DNA of 64,000 nucleotides from positions 29,264 through 93,263 of the forward strand of contig NZ_QFFU01000026.1 of assembly GCF_003131185.1 (NCBI RefSeq). The letters are read 5' to 3'. Below, one piece after another: positions 35,008 through 43,387 of this stretch (position 1 is its first letter; each line of letters starts with the position of its first letter). The position numbers and the translations under genes were made by a program. The notes beneath the pieces are model-generated. The model had not been told where the DNA came from and ran no database searches. It saw nothing but the letters and a program-made list of their open reading frames with translations. Source of the DNA: Pseudomonas ovata. Lineage in GTDB: Bacteria; Pseudomonadota; Gammaproteobacteria; Pseudomonadales; Pseudomonadaceae.

Positions 35008-35060
35008 GGCCGGGCTGGATTTAGCGGCAATGCTGTGAGGCACAGATAGCCTTTGAGGGA

Positions 35061-35584
35061 GGTTCCGGCCCTCTTCGGGCCGGCTTACTTTGTCTTGGCA
35101 AAGTAAGCAAACCGTTTGCTCCTGGTTCCGGCCCCTTCGGGGTCCCCTCCCTCCGGCATTGCTCCGGGGGTCGCCGCTTATGGGCCGTCCCTGGCCCAAG
35201 CGGCTAACGGGCCGTCCGGGCCCTTTTCCCCCCTGCGCAACGCCTCCACTCGGCCTGCACAAGTCGCGTTCTGCGTCGCCTGCACCCTCGCGCATGAAAA
35301 GCAGAGCAAAAGCGTTTGCTTTTGCGTGCTCTTGATCTTGATCTTTTACACAAATAGTCCAGACGACACAGATCGCGACTTGGGCGCAGGCCGAGTGGAG
35401 GTGTCGCGGAATCGGGGAGCGAGGCATGGATGCCGAGCCAGCGCCGCTGGGCCAGGGACGGCCCATCGGCGCGGCCCGATGGAGTGGCGCAGCAAGGAGG
35501 GAACCCCGCAGGGGCCCAGCCAGGAGCCAGCGGTTTGGTTACTTTGCCAAGACAAAGTAACCCGGCCCGGAGAGGGTCGGAACC
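35061..35584. repeat. Long inverted-repeat element (about 524 bp)
   Basis: The left arm (from GGTTCCGGCC at 35061 to about 35285) and right arm (about 35355 to GGTCGGAACC ending 35584) are imperfect reverse complements over roughly 220 bases. Landmarks: CTTACTTTGTCTTGGCAAAG pairs with CTTTGCCAAGACAAAGTAAC, and CTCCACTCGGCCTGC with GCAGGCCGAGTGGAG. A small hairpin GCAAAAGC/GCTTTTGC lies between the arms. Several long open frames cross it on both strands but none looks like protein. The 35008-35723 gap therefore holds this element plus the copA control region. Confidence 0.85.
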
Positions 35585-35605
35585 CATCTCCCGGAAAACA
35601 CCCGG

Positions 35606-35641
<36 letters not shown>

Positions 35642-35645
35642 CAAC

Positions 35646-35661
35646 CTGACGCAAATGTAAT
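35646..35661 (+). promoter_or_regulatory. CopR-like operator upstream of copA
   Basis: CTGAC-N6-GTAAT (CTGACGCAAATGTAAT). From memory the CopR/CusR-type copper response regulators of Pseudomonas bind CTGACA-N5-GTAAT; this site differs by one base (G for the A). It lies 62 bases before the copA start, a sensible place for activation. Confidence 0.6.
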
Positions 35662-35723
35662 CACCCGCCACCCCGCCGTATGGCATCTTCACGCCAGATC
35701 ACTCGAAACGGGACCCCGGCGCG

Positions 35724-37451
35724 ATGCACGGCAAAACTTCAAGACGCACCTTCGTTCAAGGCCTGGCCGCCAGCGGCCTGCTGGGCAGCCTGGGCCTGTG
35801 GCCCACGCCTCTGCGCGCCAGCAGCGACACCGGCCAGCCCGTTGAACTGAGCGGCCGCGAGTTCGAGCTGTTCATCGGCCAGACCCCGGTGAACATCACA
35901 GGCCAGCCACGCACCGCCCTGACCATCAACAACGGCCTGCCCGGCCCCCTGCTGCGCTGGCGCGAAGGCGATACCGTCACCCTGCGGGTGCGCAACCGCC
36001 TCGACGAACCCACCTCCATTCACTGGCACGGCATTGTGCTGCCGGCCAACATGGACGGCGTGCCGGGCCTGAGTTTCGACGGCATCGCCCCCGATGGCCT
36101 GTACGAATACCGCTTCAAGGTCCGCCAGAACGGCACCTACTGGTATCACAGCCATTCCGGGCTACAGGAACAGGCCGGCGTCTACGGGCCGCTGATCATT
36201 GATGCCAAAGAGCCCGAGCCGTTCGAGTACCAGCGCGAACATGTGATCATGCTCACCGACTGGACCGATGAACAACCGGCCACCCTGCTGAAAAAGCTCA
36301 AGCAGCAGGGCGACTATTACAACCGCAACAAGCGCACCGTGGGTGACTTCATCGACGACGTCGGCCGTGAGGGCTGGCAAAAGACCATGGCTGATCGGCG
36401 CATGTGGGCCGAAATGCGCATGAACCCCACCGACATCGCCGACGTGGGCGGCGCCACCTACACCTACCTGATGAACGGCCAGGCCCCGGACCGTAACTGG
36501 ACCGGCCTGTTCAAACCGGGCGAGCGGCTGCGCCTGCGGCTGATCAACGGCTCGGCCATGACTTATTTCGATGTGCGCATCCCGGGCCTGAAGATGACCG
36601 TGGTTGCCGCCGACGGACTGCATGTCGAGCCGGTCACGGTCGACGAACTGCGCATCGCCGTGGCGGAAACCTACGACGTGATCGTCGAGCCACGCGAGCC
36701 GGTCTACACCCTGTTCGCCCAGGCCATGGACCGCAGCGGCTTTGCCCGTGGCACCCTGAGCAGCCGGCCAGGCCTGAGCGCGCCGGTGCCGGCCCTGGAC
36801 CCACGGCCACAACTGACCATGAGCGACATGGGCATGGACCATGAGGGCATGGAACAGGGCGATATGGCCGGTATGGACCATGGCAATATGGCAGGCATGG
36901 ATCATGGCGCGTCCCCCCAGGCACAGGCACAAACCCATCCCGTCAGCGAACAAAACAACCCGCTGGTGGACATGCAGGCCACCGACCCCACCGCCCGCCT
37001 GGACGACCCCGGCATCGGCCTGCGCAACAATGGCCGGCGGGTGCTGACCTATGCCGACCTGCGCAGCACCTTCGCCGACCCCGATGGCCGCACGCCGAGC
37101 CGTACGATCGAGCTGCACCTGACCGGGCACATGGAGAAATTCGCCTGGTCGTTCAACGGGGTGAAGTTTTCCGACGCCGAGCCGCTGCACCTGACGTACG
37201 GCGAGCGGATCAGGATCGTGCTGGTCAACGACACCATGATGACCCACCCCATTCACTTGCATGGCCTGTGGAGCGACCTGGAAGACGAAAACGGGCAGTT
37301 CCAGGTGCGCAAGCACACCCTCGACATGCCACCCGGCTCCAGACGCAGTTATCGGGTGACCGCCGATGCCTTGGGCCGCTGGGCCTATCACTGCCACCTG
37401 CTGTACCACATGGAAACGGGCATGTTCCGTGAAGTGCGGGTCAGCGAATGA
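35724..37451 (+). CDS. copA: Periplasmic multicopper oxidase, copper resistance
   Basis: 575 aa. Twin-arginine signal at the start (SRRTFVQGLAASG, residues 6-18), as expected for export of the folded enzyme. Copper ligands: HWHG (100-103), YHSHSG (141-146), HPIHLHGLW, and HCHLLYHMETGM (556-567) with the type 1 Cys557 and axial Met567. A Met/His-rich stretch of MDHGNMAG-like repeats lies at about 366-395 and binds extra copper. The enzyme oxidises Cu(I) and sequesters copper in the periplasm. copB overlaps by four bases (ATGA). A CopR-like box precedes it, but copRS are not in this window. Confidence 0.96.
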   Translation: MHGKTSRRTFVQGLAASGLLGSLGLWPTPLRASSDTGQPVELSGREFELFIGQTPVNITGQPRTALTINNGLPGPLLRWREGDTVTLRVRNRLDEPTSIHWHGIVLPANMDGVPGLSFDGIAPDGLYEYRFKVRQNGTYWYHSHSGLQEQAGVYGPLIIDAKEPEPFEYQREHVIMLTDWTDEQPATLLKKLKQQGDYYNRNKRTVGDFIDDVGREGWQKTMADRRMWAEMRMNPTDIADVGGATYTYLMNGQAPDRNWTGLFKPGERLRLRLINGSAMTYFDVRIPGLKMTVVAADGLHVEPVTVDELRIAVAETYDVIVEPREPVYTLFAQAMDRSGFARGTLSSRPGLSAPVPALDPRPQLTMSDMGMDHEGMEQGDMAGMDHGNMAGMDHGASPQAQAQTHPVSEQNNPLVDMQATDPTARLDDPGIGLRNNGRRVLTYADLRSTFADPDGRTPSRTIELHLTGHMEKFAWSFNGVKFSDAEPLHLTYGERIRIVLVNDTMMTHPIHLHGLWSDLEDENGQFQVRKHTLDMPPGSRRSYRVTADALGRWAYHCHLLYHMETGMFREVRVSE

Positions 37452-38335
37452 GCGCCGCTGCCATGACCACGACCTACACCCTGCCCCGTTCCTTCGTCTG
37501 GCTGCTGGGCGCCGGCCTGCTGCTGAGCGGCGCACAGAGCCTGGCGGCCGGCATGGACCACAGCGCTCATGCCATGGGCGGCCATGACATGAGCACGCAT
37601 GCCGGGCACGCCATGCCCGCCGCATCGCCTGCGCCGCCCTCGCCCGTACCCGCGCTGACCGATGCCGACCGCGCCGCCGTATACGCGCATCCTGCCGGCC
37701 ATCAGGTGCATGACAACGCGCTCAACCACCAGATCGTGATCGACCAGCTCGAATGGCAGCATGCCAGTGAAGGCAAGGCCCTGGCCTGGAACATCAATGG
37801 CTGGATCGGCGGTGACATTGATCGCCTGTGGCTGCGCTCCGAAGGCGAGCGCAGCCAGGGACGCACCGAACACGCCGAGGTGCAGGCGCTGTGGGGCCAT
37901 GCGATTTCGCCGTGGTGGGATGTGCTCGGCGGGGTGCGCCAGGACTTCAAGCCCGGCGCCCCGCAGACCTGGGCGGCCCTGGGCGTGCAAGGCATGCCGC
38001 TGTCCGGCCTGGAAACCGAGGCCACGGTGTTCATCGGCGAGGCCGGACAAAGCGCCCTGCGCCTGGAAAGCGAATACGACCTGCTGCTGACCAACCGACT
38101 GATCCTGCAACCCAGGGCCGAGCTGAACCTGTACGGCAAGGATGACCCGCAACGCGACATCGGCTCGGGCCTTGCCGACAGCGAACTGGGGCTGCGCCTG
38201 CGTTATGAGGTGCGTCGCGAGTTTGCGCCCTATGTCGGCGTGAGCTGGAACAAGCGCTATGGCCAGAGCGCCGGCGACGGCGACGAGGACGCCAGCCAGA
38301 CCCGCCTGGTGCTGGGCGTGCGCCTGTGGTTTTGA
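37448..38335 (+). CDS. copB: Outer-membrane copper resistance protein
   Basis: 295 aa. Signal peptide to about residue 34 (FVWLLGAGLLLSGAQSLAA), then a short Met/His-rich segment (GMDHSAHAMGGHDMSTHAGH) able to bind copper, a Pro/Ala linker, and from about residue 85 a beta-barrel domain ending VLGVRLWF with C-terminal Phe. This is the usual CopB layout. Translation is coupled to copA through the ATGA overlap. CopB acts with CopA in periplasmic and outer-membrane copper storage. A start at Met6 is also possible. Confidence 0.94.
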   Translation: MSAAAMTTTYTLPRSFVWLLGAGLLLSGAQSLAAGMDHSAHAMGGHDMSTHAGHAMPAASPAPPSPVPALTDADRAAVYAHPAGHQVHDNALNHQIVIDQLEWQHASEGKALAWNINGWIGGDIDRLWLRSEGERSQGRTEHAEVQALWGHAISPWWDVLGGVRQDFKPGAPQTWAALGVQGMPLSGLETEATVFIGEAGQSALRLESEYDLLLTNRLILQPRAELNLYGKDDPQRDIGSGLADSELGLRLRYEVRREFAPYVGVSWNKRYGQSAGDGDEDASQTRLVLGVRLWF

Positions 38336-38388
38336 ACGGACCAACTGTCAGCCCTTGAGGTTGCTGAATAGGCGGGCTTTCACTGCTG

Positions 38389-38470
38389 GAGCGACCAACG
38401 GTCGCGAATGCCGTGTGTCAGGCACCCACGATGCTGGAGGTGCCGGCCCTTTCGCGACCGTTGGTCGCTC
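38389..38470. repeat. Palindromic intergenic element with 19-bp arms
   Basis: GAGCGACCAACGGTCGCGA (38389-38407) and its exact reverse complement (38452-38470) enclose 44 bases. It is a third REP-type family, different from the GTAGGAGCGCGC and GTGGGAGG families, although it too ends in GCTCCTAC on the right. Confidence 0.8.
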
Positions 38471-38577
38471 CTACAAAGGCCGTGTCGTGACCTGGATCGG
38501 GTCCTGCCCGAAACCCCGGCAGCAGCGCTCGTGAAGACTGACGTATACTGAGCGGCTTTTATTCAGAGCACGCCACC

Positions 38578-39078
38578 GTGGCCAACAAACGCTACGCCTG
38601 TATCGGTCTGTACAACCCCAAATCGCCGGAGAACGTCGGCTCGGTCATGCGCGCCGCCGGCTGTTATGGCGTGGCGTCGGTGTTCTACACCGGCAAGCGC
38701 TTCGAGCGCGCCCGGGACTTTGTCACCGACACCAAGAAGATTCATCAGGACATCCCGCTGATCGGCATCGATGACCTCAGGAAGATCCTGCCGCTGGGCT
38801 GCATCCCGGTGGCCGTCGAACTGGTCGAAGGCGCCCGTGCCCTGCCCGAGTACACCCATCCGGATCGTGCCCTGTACATCTTCGGCCCGGAAGACGGCTC
38901 CCTCGACCAGGAGATCCGCGACTGGTGCGAAGACGTGGTGTACATCCCCACCGAGGGCTGCATGAACCTGGCCGCCACGGTCAACGTGGTGCTCTACGAT
39001 CGCCTGGCCAAGGGTAACAACACCCGCTCAGGCCCCGGCTTCGGGCGCGACAAGAACGCACCTTCCGGCAGTCAGTAA
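38578..39078 (+). CDS. SPOUT (TrmH/SpoU family) RNA methyltransferase
   Basis: 166 aa with a GTG start (no ATG is available before the conserved N-terminus RYACIGLYNPKSPENVGSVMRAAG). The knotted SAM-binding motifs are FGPEDGSL near 102-109 and GCMNLAATVNVVLYDRL near 127-143. These proteins methylate ribose 2'-OH groups of tRNA or rRNA, with SAM as donor. Length and motif spacing are near TrmL but the opening differs, so the target is left open. The tail is charged and Gly/Ser-rich. No operon partner: the next gene starts 74 bases on. Confidence 0.88.
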   Translation: MANKRYACIGLYNPKSPENVGSVMRAAGCYGVASVFYTGKRFERARDFVTDTKKIHQDIPLIGIDDLRKILPLGCIPVAVELVEGARALPEYTHPDRALYIFGPEDGSLDQEIRDWCEDVVYIPTEGCMNLAATVNVVLYDRLAKGNNTRSGPGFGRDKNAPSGSQ

Positions 39079-39152
39079 GCAACATGCATGGAACAGTTCA
39101 TCTGGCCGGCAGTCAGTTGTGATTCAACCCCGTCACGATCCTGGAGAGCACC

Positions 39153-39518
39153 ATGAGCGATACCCCGATCATTGAACGCATCGACCGCACCCTGCCACCG
39201 CAACGCCCTGAGCAGAACGTCCAGGGCTGGGAGCGCATCACTTCGGTGGCCGGCGGCGTGGCACTGCTGGGCAAAGGCCTGCGCCGTGGCGGCCTGTTTG
39301 GTCTGGTGCAACTGGCAATCGGCGGTGCGGTACTGGCACGCGGTATCACCGGTCACTGCTCGGCCAAGAGCCTGCTGGAAAAAGGCCGCAGCGACCTGAA
39401 CGGTGCCCGCAGCGACATCGAGCGCGCCGGCGCGCAATTGCATCAGTTGAAGGAAAAGGCCGAGAAGGAAGTGCCCAAGATCATCGAGTCGGTGACCGAG
39501 CCCAAGCCGCAGGTGTGA
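39153..39518 (+). CDS. DUF2892-like small membrane protein
   Basis: 121 aa. A Gly-rich hydrophobic region at about 31-65 (TSVAGGVALLGKGL, GGLFGLVQLAIGGAVLARGITGHC) makes two short membrane helices, a pattern of DUF2892/YgaP-like membrane domains. The C-terminal half is a charged helix (SDLNGARSDIERAGAQLHQLKEKAEKE, cited in part). Good GGAG upstream of ATG at 39153. Function unknown. Convergent with the YcgN-like gene, one base apart. Confidence 0.7.
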   Translation: MSDTPIIERIDRTLPPQRPEQNVQGWERITSVAGGVALLGKGLRRGGLFGLVQLAIGGAVLARGITGHCSAKSLLEKGRSDLNGARSDIERAGAQLHQLKEKAEKEVPKIIESVTEPKPQV

Positions 39519-39519
39519 T

Positions 39520-39969
39520 TCAGCCCGCCCTGAAGATCAGGTAATCCTCCCAGTCATCCTCGGGCACACTGCCCTCGCTGAGCATGCGCCCGGACTGGGA
39601 GATACGCTGGCGGTGCACCGCCTGGCGGTCACCGCACACCAGGTGATGCCACGACGGCAGGTCCTTGCCCTCGCTGACCAATCGATAACCGCACGTAGGC
39701 GGCAACCATTTGAACTCCTCGGCCTGCCCCGGCGTGAGCTGGATGCAGTCGGGCACTGCTGCCCGGCGGTTGGGATAGTCTGAACACTGGCAAGTATCCA
39801 GGTCCAGCAGCTTGCAGGCGATGCGCGTGTAATAGACGCTGTTGTCGTCTTCGTCTTCGAGCTTTTGCAGGCAGCACAGGCCGCACCCGTCGCACAGCGA
39901 CTCCCATTCCTGCGAACTCAGTTGCTCGAGGGTCTTGCTGATCCAGAAAGGCGAGGCGGTGGCGGTCAT
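39520..39969 (-). CDS. YcgN family cysteine-cluster protein (UPF0260)
   Basis: 149 aa, the normal family length. Cysteine cluster CDGCGLCC (26-33), then ACKLLD, CQCSDY and further single Cys residues suggest a bound metal, probably zinc or an iron-sulfur centre. No activity is known. Start at ATG 39969 rather than the TTG at 39978. Its stop meets the end of the convergent DUF2892-like gene. The 247-base gap after its start holds no other gene that I can support. Confidence 0.9.
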   Translation of the reverse strand: MTATASPFWISKTLEQLSSQEWESLCDGCGLCCLQKLEDEDDNSVYYTRIACKLLDLDTCQCSDYPNRRAAVPDCIQLTPGQAEEFKWLPPTCGYRLVSEGKDLPSWHHLVCGDRQAVHRQRISQSGRMLSEGSVPEDDWEDYLIFRAG

Positions 39970-40216
39970 GATGGGCAAAAAACTGTCGAAGGCCAGAAGG
40001 CCGCCAGTCTAGTGCCATGACCGCCGCGGGCCAAGCGCTGACGACTGCCGGTCACGCGTCCTGTCAACAAGCCGGGCTTGTCAACGAGAAAGCGAAACAG
40101 TAGTTTTGACAGGCTTTGTTACATGTCTTGCGTTACACCGCTGCAGCCCGCTGTCGATGCCTGCCGACCACGGCCCATCCTGCCCTTTCCTTCCCTTTTG
40201 CTACGACAGGACCGCC

Positions 40217-40810
40217 ATGAGCACCAATCCTCGTGTTACCGACTTTGCCATTGACCCTCAGTTCATCGAACGCTGGTCGCCACGCGCCTTTGCCGAAGAC
40301 ACCATTGCCGAAGAAACCCTGCTGAGCTTTATCGAAGCGGCGCGCTGGGCGCCGTCGGCCTATAACTCACAACCGTGGCGCTTTCTGTATGCGCGTCGTG
40401 GCACCCCGAACTGGGAACGCTACCTGGGCCTGCTCAACGAGTTCAACCGCAGCTGGGCGCAGCACGCCTCGGCCCTGGTGGTGATCATCTCCAAAACCAC
40501 CTTCACCGCGCCGGGCGCCAGCGAAGAAACTCCGGCGTTGTGGCACACCTTCGACACCGGCTCCGCCTGGGGCCTGCTGGCGCTGCAAGCCAGCCTCAGC
40601 GGCTGGCACACCCACGGCATGGCCGGCTTCGATCAGGAGCTGACCCGTCAGGAACTGAAAATCCCGGCCGAGTACGCCATTCACACCGTGATTGCGGTGG
40701 GCAAACTGGGCGACAAGGCATCGCTGCCGGAGTACCTGCAAGGCCGCGAAGTGCCAAGCCCGCGCCTTCCAGTGGCCGAGTTGGCCACTGAAGGTGACTT
40801 CAGCCTGTAA
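40217..40810 (+). CDS. Nitroreductase family protein
   Basis: 197 aa. FMN-dependent oxidoreductase fold: RWSPRAFAEDTI (FMN phosphate contact), EAARWAPSAYNSQPWRFLY (active-site region), GLLALQASLSGWHTHGMAGF and the C-terminal IAVGKLGD. It would reduce nitro compounds, quinones or other acceptors with NAD(P)H; the true substrate is unknown. ATG at 40217 follows ACAGGACCGCC; the frame from 40106 adds a non-conserved piece. Convergent with the dehydrogenase gene, 3 bases apart. Confidence 0.9.
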   Translation: MSTNPRVTDFAIDPQFIERWSPRAFAEDTIAEETLLSFIEAARWAPSAYNSQPWRFLYARRGTPNWERYLGLLNEFNRSWAQHASALVVIISKTTFTAPGASEETPALWHTFDTGSAWGLLALQASLSGWHTHGMAGFDQELTRQELKIPAEYAIHTVIAVGKLGDKASLPEYLQGREVPSPRLPVAELATEGDFSL

Positions 40811-40813
40811 CCG

Positions 40814-41746
40814 TCAATAGCCGCGCGCGAAGTCCACTTCACCGCGCAGCGGCTTGCCGGCCTGGAAGGCACGCAGGTTCTCGACGAACAGCCCGGTCAT
40901 GGCCGGTGGTGAGGTGGGGGCCGAACTGTGTCCGGTGAGCAGCAAGCCGTAGGCTGTCCAGAAAGGATGGCGACGCGGCAGCGGCTCCTGGCGGCAGACG
41001 TCGATCACCGCGCCCGCCAGATGACCTTCCTTGAGCGCCTCGACCAGATCGGCATCGACCACCGCCACGCCGCGCCCGACGTTGATGAACAACGCCGTGG
41101 GCTTGAAACGGGCAAAGAGCGCGGCATCGAACAGGTCATGGGTCTGTGCGGTGTTGGGCAGCAGGTTGATGACGTAGTCCATGTCACCGATCACCTCGGC
41201 CATCTGCGCCAGGGCAACGACCTGGGCAAACGGGGCCTGGCTGCGCGCGGTCGACGCCACACCATGCACCTCAATGCCAAACGGCAGCAGGAACCGCGCC
41301 ACGCACTGGCCGATATCGCCAGCACCGACGATCAGCGCCTTGCGCCCGGACAGGCTTTGCCCGGGACGATTGTCCCATTTGCGCTCGACCTGGCTCATCA
41401 GCCGGGCCAGCACTTCGCGCTCGTGCCCCAGCATGTAGGTCAGCACGTATTCAGCCATCACCTGACCGAAGATACCCACCGCGCGCGTCAGCCGGTAATC
41501 CCTGGTCAAGCGCTCGCTCAACAACGGCGTGATGCCGGCCCAGGTCGATTGCATCCATTGCGGTGTGTGGCCCTGGCGCAGCAGGCTGGCCAGCAGATCG
41601 GGCTGTCCCAGCCAGACTGGCGCATCGCAGGCCATGCCGGCCAGCTCGGCCGAATCGCCGCTGCTCAGGACCTCGATATCGGGTGCAGCCTGGCGCAGCA
41701 ACCGGGTGTAGAGGGCGTAATCATGTTCAGCAATCAGAACGCGCAT
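40814..41746 (-). CDS. D-2-hydroxyacid dehydrogenase (glyoxylate/hydroxypyruvate reductase A-like)
   Basis: 310 aa. Rossmann motif GAGDIG at 141-146. Catalytic triad as in the family: Arg in NVGRGVAVVD (about 225), Glu in VCRQEPLP (about 254), and His in TGHSSAP (about 276). It reduces glyoxylate, hydroxypyruvate or another 2-keto acid with NAD(P)H. Start at 41746 (MRVLIAEHDY) matches the family and has AAGG upstream; the longer frame to 41818 does not. Close to ycgL-rnd but on an independent start 80 bases away. Confidence 0.88.
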   Translation of the reverse strand: MRVLIAEHDYALYTRLLRQAAPDIEVLSSGDSAELAGMACDAPVWLGQPDLLASLLRQGHTPQWMQSTWAGITPLLSERLTRDYRLTRAVGIFGQVMAEYVLTYMLGHEREVLARLMSQVERKWDNRPGQSLSGRKALIVGAGDIGQCVARFLLPFGIEVHGVASTARSQAPFAQVVALAQMAEVIGDMDYVINLLPNTAQTHDLFDAALFARFKPTALFINVGRGVAVVDADLVEALKEGHLAGAVIDVCRQEPLPRRHPFWTAYGLLLTGHSSAPTSPPAMTGLFVENLRAFQAGKPLRGEVDFARGY

Positions 41747-41826
41747 GCAGGACAACCTTGAAAATTCAGACAGGCAAACACCGACGCAAGCGATGGATGA
41801 CGCCATAGCGCCATCCACCGGCCTGG

Positions 41827-42120
41827 TTACATCGGATCGTTGCGGCGCAGCAGTTCTTCAGGCAAGTGCTCGATGTATTCCTCTTCAGGCGGTGGCAACT
41901 GCAAGTGATAGCCTTGAGTCTCGAGGTTTTCAAGCACCTTGGTGATGTCTTCCCGGGCCAGGGTGCGCTCCGGACTCAGCACCAGGTCGAACGCATGCTG
42001 CGGCTTGCCGAACAGCGTCAGCAACGCTTCGGGCACGCGAGTCAGCACATCGCTCTTGAGCACATAGAGGTACATCTGGTTTTTCTTGGGGCTGCGATAG
42101 ATGGAGCAGATACGTTTCAA
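41827..42120 (-). CDS. ycgL: YcgL domain protein
   Basis: 97 aa, with a TTG start (TTG AAA CGT, giving MKRICSIYRSPKK). GGAG lies 7 bases upstream. The TTG overlaps the TGA of rnd as TTGA, so the gene is translationally coupled to rnd. The family pattern MYLYV, RVPEALL and GKPQHAFDLVL is complete; the tail ends LPEELLRRNDPM. YcgL is a small conserved gammaproteobacterial protein of unknown role, usually next to rnd. A scan for ATG only would miss this start. Confidence 0.9.
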   Translation of the reverse strand: MKRICSIYRSPKKNQMYLYVLKSDVLTRVPEALLTLFGKPQHAFDLVLSPERTLAREDITKVLENLETQGYHLQLPPPEEEYIEHLPEELLRRNDPM

Positions 42121-43250
42121 GGCTGTTCTCCGGTAGTGGCCAGGCTGTCGAGCAGCGCCTGGCCCATCCGCTCGCGGCGCCATCCACGCAGCGACTCGGG
42201 CAATTGGTAAGGCCCTTGAGGGAAGCCGCTCTTGAGCAGCAGTTCGAGGGTTTTCTTGCGCAGCATCAGTTCCGGCGCCATGTCCAGGCGCTCGGCATAC
42301 TGCTGACCAATGGCACGCAGCGACTTGAGTACAGCGGCGGCCTCGATCGGCAACGGGTCAGGCAGGGCGGCGGGCCACTGCTCGACCGGCACACGGGCGG
42401 CCTCCTGGATCAGCTCCAGCAGGAACTCGCCGTCCTGGCGCACGGTACGCGGGTGCATGTCTTCGATACGCGCCAGGGCCGCGAGGTTATCCGGCTGGGT
42501 CTTGGCCAGGGGCCATAACGAATGTTCGCGCAGGATACGGTTGCGTGGCTGATTGCGGATGCGCGCCTGCTGCTCGCGCCAGGCACACAGCTCGCGCAGC
42601 ACGGCCAGTTGCTGGCGCGACAGTTTCCAGGCCAGCTTGGCGTCGCGGTAGACCTCATAAGGGTCGGTTTCGCGACGCAGGTTGGCCACCAGCTCCGCAC
42701 CGTCTTCCAGCACCCAGGTGTATTTTTCCTGTGACAGGCGCGGGCGCAGCAGGGTGAACAGTTCGGCCAGGTGCACCGCATCTTCGGCGGCGTAGCTGAT
42801 CTGGGTGTCGGACAGCGGGCGTTGCAACCAGTCGGAACGGGTTTCGCCCTTGGGCAGTTCGATGCCCAGCACCTCCTGCACCAGGCGCGAATAGCCCATG
42901 GAAAAACCGATATTCAGGTAAGCCGCAGCCAATTGCGTGTCGAACAGCGGCAACGGCAGGCTGCCTGTCAGGCGCAACAGCACTTCGAGGTCTTCGCTGC
43001 AGGCATGCAGCACCTTGATGACGTCGGGGTTTTCAAGCAGCGCCGCCAGCGGGCGCCAGTCGTCGATCGACAGCGGGTCGATCAGCCAGGCAATGTTGCC
43101 TGCGCTGATCTGCAGCAATCCGGCGATCGGGTAAAAGGTGTCGACCCGCATGAATTCGGTGTCGAGCGCGATGAATGGCAGCGTCTGCCATTGCGTGCAG
43201 TGGCGGGCGAGGCTGTCGTCGTCGCGAATCCAGTGAATATCGATGGCCAC
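42117..43250 (-). CDS. rnd: Ribonuclease D
   Basis: 377 aa. A 3'-to-5' exoribonuclease that trims tRNA and small RNA precursors. The DEDD catalytic residues are visible: Asp30 and Glu32 in ALDTEF, Asp near 85-90 in HACSEDLEVL, and Asp in YAAEDAVHL, followed by the HRDC domain (about 200-290, LRELCAWREQQAR). Start at 43250 is standard. Its last bases overlap the start of ycgL. Confidence 0.95.
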   Translation of the reverse strand: MAIDIHWIRDDDSLARHCTQWQTLPFIALDTEFMRVDTFYPIAGLLQISAGNIAWLIDPLSIDDWRPLAALLENPDVIKVLHACSEDLEVLLRLTGSLPLPLFDTQLAAAYLNIGFSMGYSRLVQEVLGIELPKGETRSDWLQRPLSDTQISYAAEDAVHLAELFTLLRPRLSQEKYTWVLEDGAELVANLRRETDPYEVYRDAKLAWKLSRQQLAVLRELCAWREQQARIRNQPRNRILREHSLWPLAKTQPDNLAALARIEDMHPRTVRQDGEFLLELIQEAARVPVEQWPAALPDPLPIEAAAVLKSLRAIGQQYAERLDMAPELMLRKKTLELLLKSGFPQGPYQLPESLRGWRRERMGQALLDSLATTGEQP

Positions 43251-43349
43251 ACGGCTCTCCCCTTGGATAGTGGCGCGCAGTATATATCGCCACGGGAGGG
43301 ATCGCGCATTGGCGCTGCAAGTCTTTGATTAACCTGAGCCATCCGGATG

Positions 43350-43379
43350 GGGACCTGCGCGTGCAGCGCCGCAGGTCCC
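43350..43379 (-). terminator. Stem-loop after the malic enzyme gene
   Basis: Perfect 10-bp arms GGGACCTGCG / CGCAGGTCCC with a 10-base loop, 8 bases past the maeA stop. There is no T-run, so it may stabilise the mRNA end more than terminate. Confidence 0.5.
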
Positions 43380-43387
43380 GCCGTTCG

